Notes under the pieces: generated by a model | What the model was told of the DNA's origin: nothing | The model's input: only the letters and a program-made list of their open reading frames with translations | Databases searched by the model: none | Assembly: GCA_000444245.1 (NCBI GenBank) | Contig: ATSW01003104.1 | Coordinates: forward strand, 1-21,153 | Reading direction: 5' to 3' | Source of the DNA: Botryllus schlosseri | Taxonomy: Eukaryota > Chordata > Ascidiacea > Stolidobranchia > Styelidae | Length of the DNA stretch: 21,153 bases | Part shown: positions 10,485-18,000 of the stretch, one piece after another | Layout: every line of letters begins with the position of its first letter | Numbering within the stretch: the first letter of the stretch is position 1 | Made by a program: the position numbers and the translations under genes

Positions 10485-11955
10485 GTGAATGGCGCTCCTT
10501 GGACTTTGACATTTTTATTACAGCGCATGTCTGCTCTTAATCAAAATCATAGCCTGCCTCGCCTATATGTACGATGTGGATGAGCGACTTCTCCCCGTAG
10601 GGTTCTCCCAGTTTGCTTATCGAATCGATATTGACATTTTAAGGGTTTCATCAAGGGACATGTGAGGTATTGAATTGTATTTTAATTGCAAAGTAGAGTT
10701 TTTATCGATTTCATTACATCGTATTGTGTATTGTGTGTATATTATGCGTCTGGAGCGGATGTTTATAATAAAATCGCTGATGATAATAATGATTATTATG
10801 ATTTCGTATATCATACAGCAATAGATTTAGGCAATCTGTATAGGCTACGCGTGGTGCTATAGGTTGCAGGCGTAGCCTACCTAACATATGAGTTGAAATT
10901 CTGAGCTATATAGATGAGAGCTAATTGAGACACGTGAAATGCGCTGAAAAATATGATGCTTCTGTTTTCATTCAAATGTTAAATAATACACACTCCATAC
11001 ATGTAAAACTTGTCCATAATGCTTTCTGCGGATGGGTTGTGATGATATCGCACAAAAGGCGAGTGTTTAATTATAGAATACAAAACATGCATCAATCGCT
11101 GTGAGCAATTGATTTTAATAACTAACTACTTCGTAATCGCCAGTGCTGTATGTTTTCGTTTCGTCAGTAATCTGGGAGAATGTGTTTGTATGTGCTCCTG
11201 GTGCGGTGCTTCTGCAACGTCTGATCTGTGTAAAATACAATTTTATATCGTTAATCAGCAAAACACGGTGTGCTCAGTTTACCGTTATGGCGCAGCCTAT
11301 GCCCGAAGGAGTCGCAATGAAGAAGTAATGAAAATAAGACAGTTTCATCTAATTATATTGGTCAAAGTCTTACTATACGATGAGTATTGGCTCTTCGCTC
11401 CCGGACCCAACAATTCCGACATGTCATGGCTCGAAGATTAAAACAGTCCGCAGTCATCAGTACAGCGGCAGCTTTCGATTGATACCCGTTTTATCAAATT
11501 TGATGCTCGGCAAGCCGGTCAAAAATTACCGTAAATTTGCCTTCTACCAAATGGAAAGTATGACGTAGCCAGTTTCACTGAGCCATGAGATTTGCTTGTG
11601 TCGACACCCTGTAGGACACTATGATTACATAGCAACTAACAATCATCACATATACATCCCTAATGGATAGTCGAAAAATTAGATTAGCATTAAAAAGCGT
11701 TTTTGTGCATACTTTGTGTGAGTTGAAATAGCGGTCTTTCCTATAGGCCTTCAAGTTAAGATCACAATTGCAGATATTGCAATATGCGAAACACTCATCT
11801 TTCAAGCTTCGTTTGATACTTTTGAATTATCTCCCATAATCGTCACGAATATCGTTTTTACGTCTACTCATTTTAACTAATCACATCTAGCCTCATTAGT
11901 AGCTAAATCTATATGTGCAATATAATTTAGATAAATTTATCAAGGATTTATGGCT
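10485..11955. other. No recognisable gene; probable 3' flank of the EGF gene
   Basis: AT-rich DNA with no coding family recognised on either strand. A 10-bp stem, TAGGCTACGC/GCGTAGCCTA, pairs across 10841-10879. The part just below 11956 would be the 3' UTR if the terminal exon proposed at 11956-12039 is right, but I see no canonical AATAAA on the minus strand within a few hundred bases of the stop. Confidence 0.35.
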
Positions 11956-12039
11956 TTAGTACTTTTTAACCCAAGTTTCGACTGCACTGCTCCCTTTTTC
12001 ACTACACAATAAATGCTGCCTTCCCCACAATTTATTCTG
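11956..12039 (-). CDS. Probable terminal exon: short cytoplasmic tail
   Basis: After a pyrimidine-rich acceptor (TTTCTGTTGTTTAGTCTACAG) a phase-0 frame of 27 codons runs to a TAA, in phase with the transmembrane exon. The tail is basic (K, R, H, ending WVKKY) with one cysteine near its middle. A rival phase-0 exon exists in the same intron, following TTTTCAACAACTACAG near 12276 and ending at GTATGC, so the tail may be longer or alternative. No polyadenylation signal was identified. Confidence 0.42.
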   Translation of the reverse strand, partial: QNKLWGRQHLLCSEKGSSAVETWVKKY

Positions 12040-15000
12040 CTGTAGACTAAACAACAGAAACCTGGTAATGCTGTTTAATACTGTTAAAATGACGTCCGCT
12101 GCGATAGCTTGGTGCAGCCAAAACTGGTATCTCATCACTCAGAAGTCAAATCATGTAGCATGTAGCCTCTGCACCCCGGGAGTTCCTTTCATTTATGTCA
12201 TAAAATCACGACTCAAAAGCATACTGTTATGATATTATGCAACACGGATGCCAGAGGAAAACGATCGAAGTTCTGTAGTTGTTGAAAATAATAAGACAAA
12301 ATAAGGACGCAAGTCTAAAATAAGGACATTTCTTAAAAATAAGGACAGTTGAGTTTTCTAAGACCTGGCCTTTCAAAATAGTATAAGTATGTATGTATAA
12401 GGGGTTTTATGGTTCTGGACTACTACGGTCTTGTGCACCAGGCCTGGGGGAGCTAATAGTTGTATCATATACGTCTACACAATACAACAAATTCTATGAC
12501 CGGATTGACCATACGCGGATCAGTCAACAGACAGTCCAAGTTGAAGCTCACGCTTCTATGTTCAGCTACATAGCTACATACAAATAGTATAGGCTGACTC
12601 GCGAAGCCGACTTACTTTTAAAAGAACAGCACCGACACCGACAGCCAAGGTTAAAATAACTACAGCAGATATCCAGACAGTGGTGACAATGTCAGTGGCT
12701 GGTGATTTCAATTTGCTAGGCTCTGAAATAGAATAAAATTTATTTTACTTTACTCATCGCACTCGGCTTGAAGATTATGCTGTACACAGCATACTCATTT
12801 ACTCATGTTATTATGATCATCACAGTCTAGATCAGTGTGTCGCAAACTCTTTTGAGCTACCGCCCCCTGGACAACGAATAAAGTGTCAGTGCCCGCCGAC
12901 ATCCCCTCACCACGCCTAAAGGATAAAACGAAAGTTGTTCTGCATTTATTTCAGCTAATAATGAGCGGATGAAGCTGATAATCATCCTTGACATATTGGG
13001 TTTGAGTTTTGATAAGAACTATCTCATTCTAAAATCTCCTGTTTCCACGGCAGTGAAAACACGCTCTATCAAATATGGGCGCGGAAGGGAAACAACGAAA
13101 AACTCAACCCGACTCCAGTCAGAGTATTTCTATTTGATTCAACTGTGTATCCAGAACGATTAATAGTAGATATTGAACTTTGGGTTGAACTCAATACAAT
13201 GTAATCAGCTCTTCAATCATTTCATGCTCGGAAACTTCACAGAATGGATTGAATATCCGGTGAGAAGTTTTCTAATTGGAATATATCCTGGAATCAAATT
13301 ATCATATCCTCGTGCAATTTTATGAGATGATCGATTTATGTTTCCCCATCAAAATATGGTATTCGAGCTGGACCGGTAGCTCATGCAAGCTGAGAATTTG
13401 GAACAGTTCACGTGTCGCGAAATCACGGGCTTATCATTGAATCCGGACAGTGCTATTTTCACCTTTATTAGGTTTTATCATTATTCATTACTAAGAACGG
13501 ATATATTCTACTCATAAATTTTGGAAAATCTGCCCGTCAAGTGGAAGCGATATAGTTTCTCGCACGGTCGAAGCACTATGGTAAATCCATGATCGTATGA
13601 AACAAAGTAAAACCACGCAAGGCAGTTTCTGTTAAAAAGCCACCACACCTTGCAGTGAGCAATAACTGCTCAAATAGGGCGTACTTAGTACTTCTCACAG
13701 CAGACAATGAACCACGCTTTTCAGAGATAGTGCCGTCTGCTAAATCAGTCCTTTGATGGGAAGGTGCGACATTGTTAAGTAACAATGGACTTTTCCGGTG
13801 CAACTGAATAAATAGGCGGATGACCATAGATTGCCCTGGCTGGATCAATTCTGAATTTTACGGCGAATTTAGCTGCTTTATTTATCGATCGTTTCAACAC
13901 TACCCACGCAGCAGTTGCCTTCTAAACCTACACCGCCCCCATTTGCTCTCAGCGCCCCCCCCACCTGCTTTATTTATCGATCGTTTCAACACTACCCACG
14001 CAGCAGTTGCCTTCTAAACCTACACCGCCCCCATTTGCTCTCAGCGCCCCCCCCCCACCCTACTGACCAATTTTATAGCCAGCGCACCCTATCGCCCATT
14101 TCATGGCTAGCACCCCCTTCACGCTCGCGAACGCCCCCAGGTGGCGCTGGTGCCCACGTTGGGAACCACTGGTCTAGATGTAGCCTTCGGACTCTCATAA
14201 AACCCCTCATTTCAAGGCCGTACTTGTCAGGACTATTCCTCTAGCAAGCATATGACAGGATCTTCATCGAAAGACTTCTACATAGATGGAATGACCCACC
14301 AGCCACCACTACAAAGTGGCATCGCTCTGTAGCAGGGTTGTAATGACTCCAGTCATTACTCGACTCGAGTCAGACTCGAGTCACGATTTTTTGTGACTCG
14401 ACTTGACTCGAGTCATTTTCTTGAAATGGAAAAATGACTCGACTCGACTCGAGTCAATATTTGGATTGACTCGACTTGTACTCGAGTCATTACGCATGAC
14501 TCGACCCAAGTCATTGACTCGGCTTATTTTATATGACTTGAAGATGAAGAAATTTGCGAATCTTAATGGCTAGATCAATGCATCTGACGAATTCTGCCGA
14601 CATCGCCATTTGTCACCACTGCTTTTGTTGCACTCGTCTGATATCAGATATGCCGCCGTAAAAAGAACAGACAATGGTACATAGTAGCAATGCATATTGT
14701 ATTGTACAAAATCATCCAGTGAGAGGTAATAGATCCTCCGCAATCTAATTACCTAGGACTTTTCAATCATACAAACAAACAGTCGAAGCAAAGTTCAATT
14801 AGAGCCAATGAAATGACTCAGATGGTCAAGTACTTGGAAGAGACTGTAAGCTCAAGTGTAGATTTGAAGGTGGTGATTTTTTGCATTTTTGAGCGACTAG
14901 AAAGAATGAGTATCCAATGCTCTTCAGTGTGGTTCAAAGATGCTTGATAATTCCTGCATCTAGTGCACCAGTGGAACGTGTATTCAGTAGATGTGGATTT

Positions 15001-18000
15001 ATTCTAAGGCCATGCCGCTTTAACATATCCGAGGATCTCCTTTCCACTTTAGTATTTTTGAAATGTAACTCATTGATTTGATCTGCTGTATATGAAAACA
15101 CAAAATACCCCCCCCCTCCCATATCCCGTCCATTTGACGTTTTGTTAGGTATGCGCATTGTGCACGTGAGTACTAATTAATGGCTAATGTTGTGTGAGGT
15201 TTGTACAATAGGGCTGTCCAAAAATAACTTATTTTTCATTCTATTTGGTGGCTTTGATAAAATTATTATGTTGCATAAAAAGAACACCGAATCTGGCTTA
15301 ATTTTAAAAAGTAGAATCAATGATATGAGAGGAGAAAATTTTGGATTTCAAAATATATGGAGTATTTTAAGAGGAAAATTCTTTCATATAATATAACTAC
15401 ATACTATAGTAGTAAGCCGACTATTTTTTCATATCCAAAATATTCCACTCTAATAACTTCGCTTCTTCTTGTTGGAATTGAGCCAAATTTGCTACGAATC
15501 ATATTTTTACACAATCTAAAAATATCACGAGGTAGCCGGTAAAATTATTCCAAAAATTTATCTCATAGCATTGCTTTCTACAGATTGGAATTGAGCCAAA
15601 TTTGAGTACTTTTAGGCAATCTAACAAGTAGTCTCCTTTTTAAGATTTTGTCTTTTTTTGAGAATTTTTAGTAAATGTAGGGCAAATTCGACTAAGATAC
15701 AGTAAATCAGCACTGAAGTGAACCTCCAGCGGCTATTTCGGGAGCTGAGCAGGATAATTGGCCTTTTCTTTAGTCAACCTTTTTTTAGTCAACCACCTGA
15801 TAGCGTGAAAGAAAAACTGCACCTCTACAGAAACATGCATCTGTTGATTCTCTATAAGCTGGTATCTAGACGTGAATTCGTTGGTTCTCTATAAGCTATT
15901 TCTGAGCTGTCGTCGATGTGCTCGTAATAAAAATTGAATGCTTGTATTTGTGATGTATCAGACTGACAAGACATATATTTGATTTTATGTTCTAAGATTA
16001 GTAGAGTTATCATGTTGGCGGCTTGTCTCGTCTATCTGTAGCATCCGTAAATGAGGCCAGGAACTGTCTGTTATCTGCCTAAATAAACATGTGCCAAGAC
16101 TCAGATAGGGACAAAATAACCATGTTTGGTAAGCAAGGAATTCGATATCCCCCAAGCAGGATTGAAAACATAAGTTGAACATGACTTCAATACTGTGACT
16201 TGGACTCGGACTCGAGTCATAACACTATGACTCGGACTTGACCCTTTAAACGGTGACTCGGACTCGGACTCGACTCGGTGATGAATTGAAAATGACTCGA
16301 CTTGACTCGAGTCAAAACCACAAAAGTAAGATTGACTCGTGACTCGGACCAGTGTGACTTGGTTACAACCCTGCTCTGTAGTTTATTTAATGACCGGTAT
16401 GGAAATTGGGAAAAATGTTCATTGTTCATGTCCAGGCTGAAATATTGGTACAGTTATATATCTTGGTGAAGTTGTGAGAGGTGGTGAGTAGCCACCTTAC
16501 CACCATTAGAGTTACTCCAAGTCGTTTTCGTATACTTCCATTCCACTACTTACTCAAGCTGGTATGATTTCAGTCTACTTGTACGTTATAGTTTACAGTT
16601 TTCCGTTTTATGCTAAACTAGGCCCACTTACTTTTTTACTTGAAAAGGGCAACTTGGACCATCTCTTCAGACTGCAAGCATTATATATTATATATATCTG
16701 AATAGGGAGTAATTCAGTTTTAAGCAAGGTATGGCAAAATTGAGAAGTCAATCGACGACACAACAGATAGGATCTGGAATTAGTTAATACATTTTGGAAA
16801 GACCTTGTGCTGATGTCGATTTATCGCTGAAGTGAATGCGGTGAACATGGTGCAACGCTGCAAAGTCATGCTAAGTGGAAATGCTGTGTCCTGGGCGGAT
16901 TGTTGCGACTTGGTCAACAGTAAAACTGAATTTCGAGAGGTAGAAAGAGCTGTTTCATCGGGGTCTAGATGATTCTCCTCTCCCTCAATATCTGCTCCTC
17001 GTTTTTTGAGTGTCTATTTGCGGGATATAGCCCCTATGGAACCATCATAACTCACTACAAATTTGTCGTTTCAATCCCGCTGGGGTTTGTGAGAAATGAT
17101 ACATTTATCGCATATCAAGCCAGGTGCCCACCTTGGCAAAGAAACCCGTCTCCGGAATACCCGTTCATACATTTGCAGATATAGCGGCCCGGGATGTTTG
17201 AACAGTTGGCTTTTTCGTGACATCGCTGTACCTTGTACAGCTCGTAATTATCTCTGTCTCCTCCATACACCGGGATATCTGTTATTGAGAGAAATACAAA
17301 AATATTAAATGTATGGGCCTGGGCCTGCATGATATTTTTGATCGCGACTAACATAGATACGTTTTGCACTGTACTTCGTACGACAATCGGCAAGTTTTAC
17401 AAATATAAATATGCAACCTAGACGCTGCAGCAGGGAACCACGATTTTTGCGTTCTTACCGGTCATACGGGGAAATACACGGAGCCAGGCACAAAATATTG
17501 TGTTCTAGCTCATGTGTTAGAGCGGAGGATAAAGGAAAAGCAACATATTTTTTTCACAGTGTTCATTCGTGGATCTATCCCTGATTAGGTTGCTACCACG
17601 TTGTGGTTTACTGCAAAGAGACTAATCGTTATTTCATCGAACACTTTTTCAATGTATACATTGGTTATAAAATATAATTCCACCATGGCTTAGCTCCAGT
17701 AGCTGCTTAGCTTCGGTAATCATATGTCCTGAGCAGGAGTGATGCTTACCGATATAAGTACGCGAGTCGCTGAACTTCAGGCTGTGGTTTGCAATAAATT
17801 CGCATTCGTCAATATCTGCAATAGAAAATATTGTCACGTCTCGCGAGTGATCTAAATTTCATCGTTTTAAATGCGACCGAATGTTGTATTACTTTCTCGG
17901 TAGTGTACATTCTGGGTCGCGTCTTTCTCGGTACAGCAATGTCATTCTCTGTCAGGTGTGAGAGCGTGTGTGTGTGCTAATTCATATCACGATCAGAATC

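Noticed and set aside
11109-11441. Plus-strand 110-codon frame with CMCSWC-like cysteines
   Set aside because: No zinc-finger spacing or family match, it overlaps another frame of similar quality, and it has no splice or promoter context.
13820-14244. Two overlapping Pro-rich plus-strand frames
   Set aside because: They are produced by the 92-bp tandem duplication and C-runs in a hAT element and run across its end into flanking DNA.
16485-16535. Small phase 1-1 segment before GTAAGG on the minus strand as an exon
   Set aside because: The acceptor AAGTAG has no pyrimidine tract and the product is only about 15 unrecognised residues.
16790-17020. Minus-strand frame of about 75 codons as an extra ectodomain exon
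   Set aside because: No donor gives the phase 1 needed by the transmembrane exon, the composition is unremarkable, and the flanking exons already join in frame.
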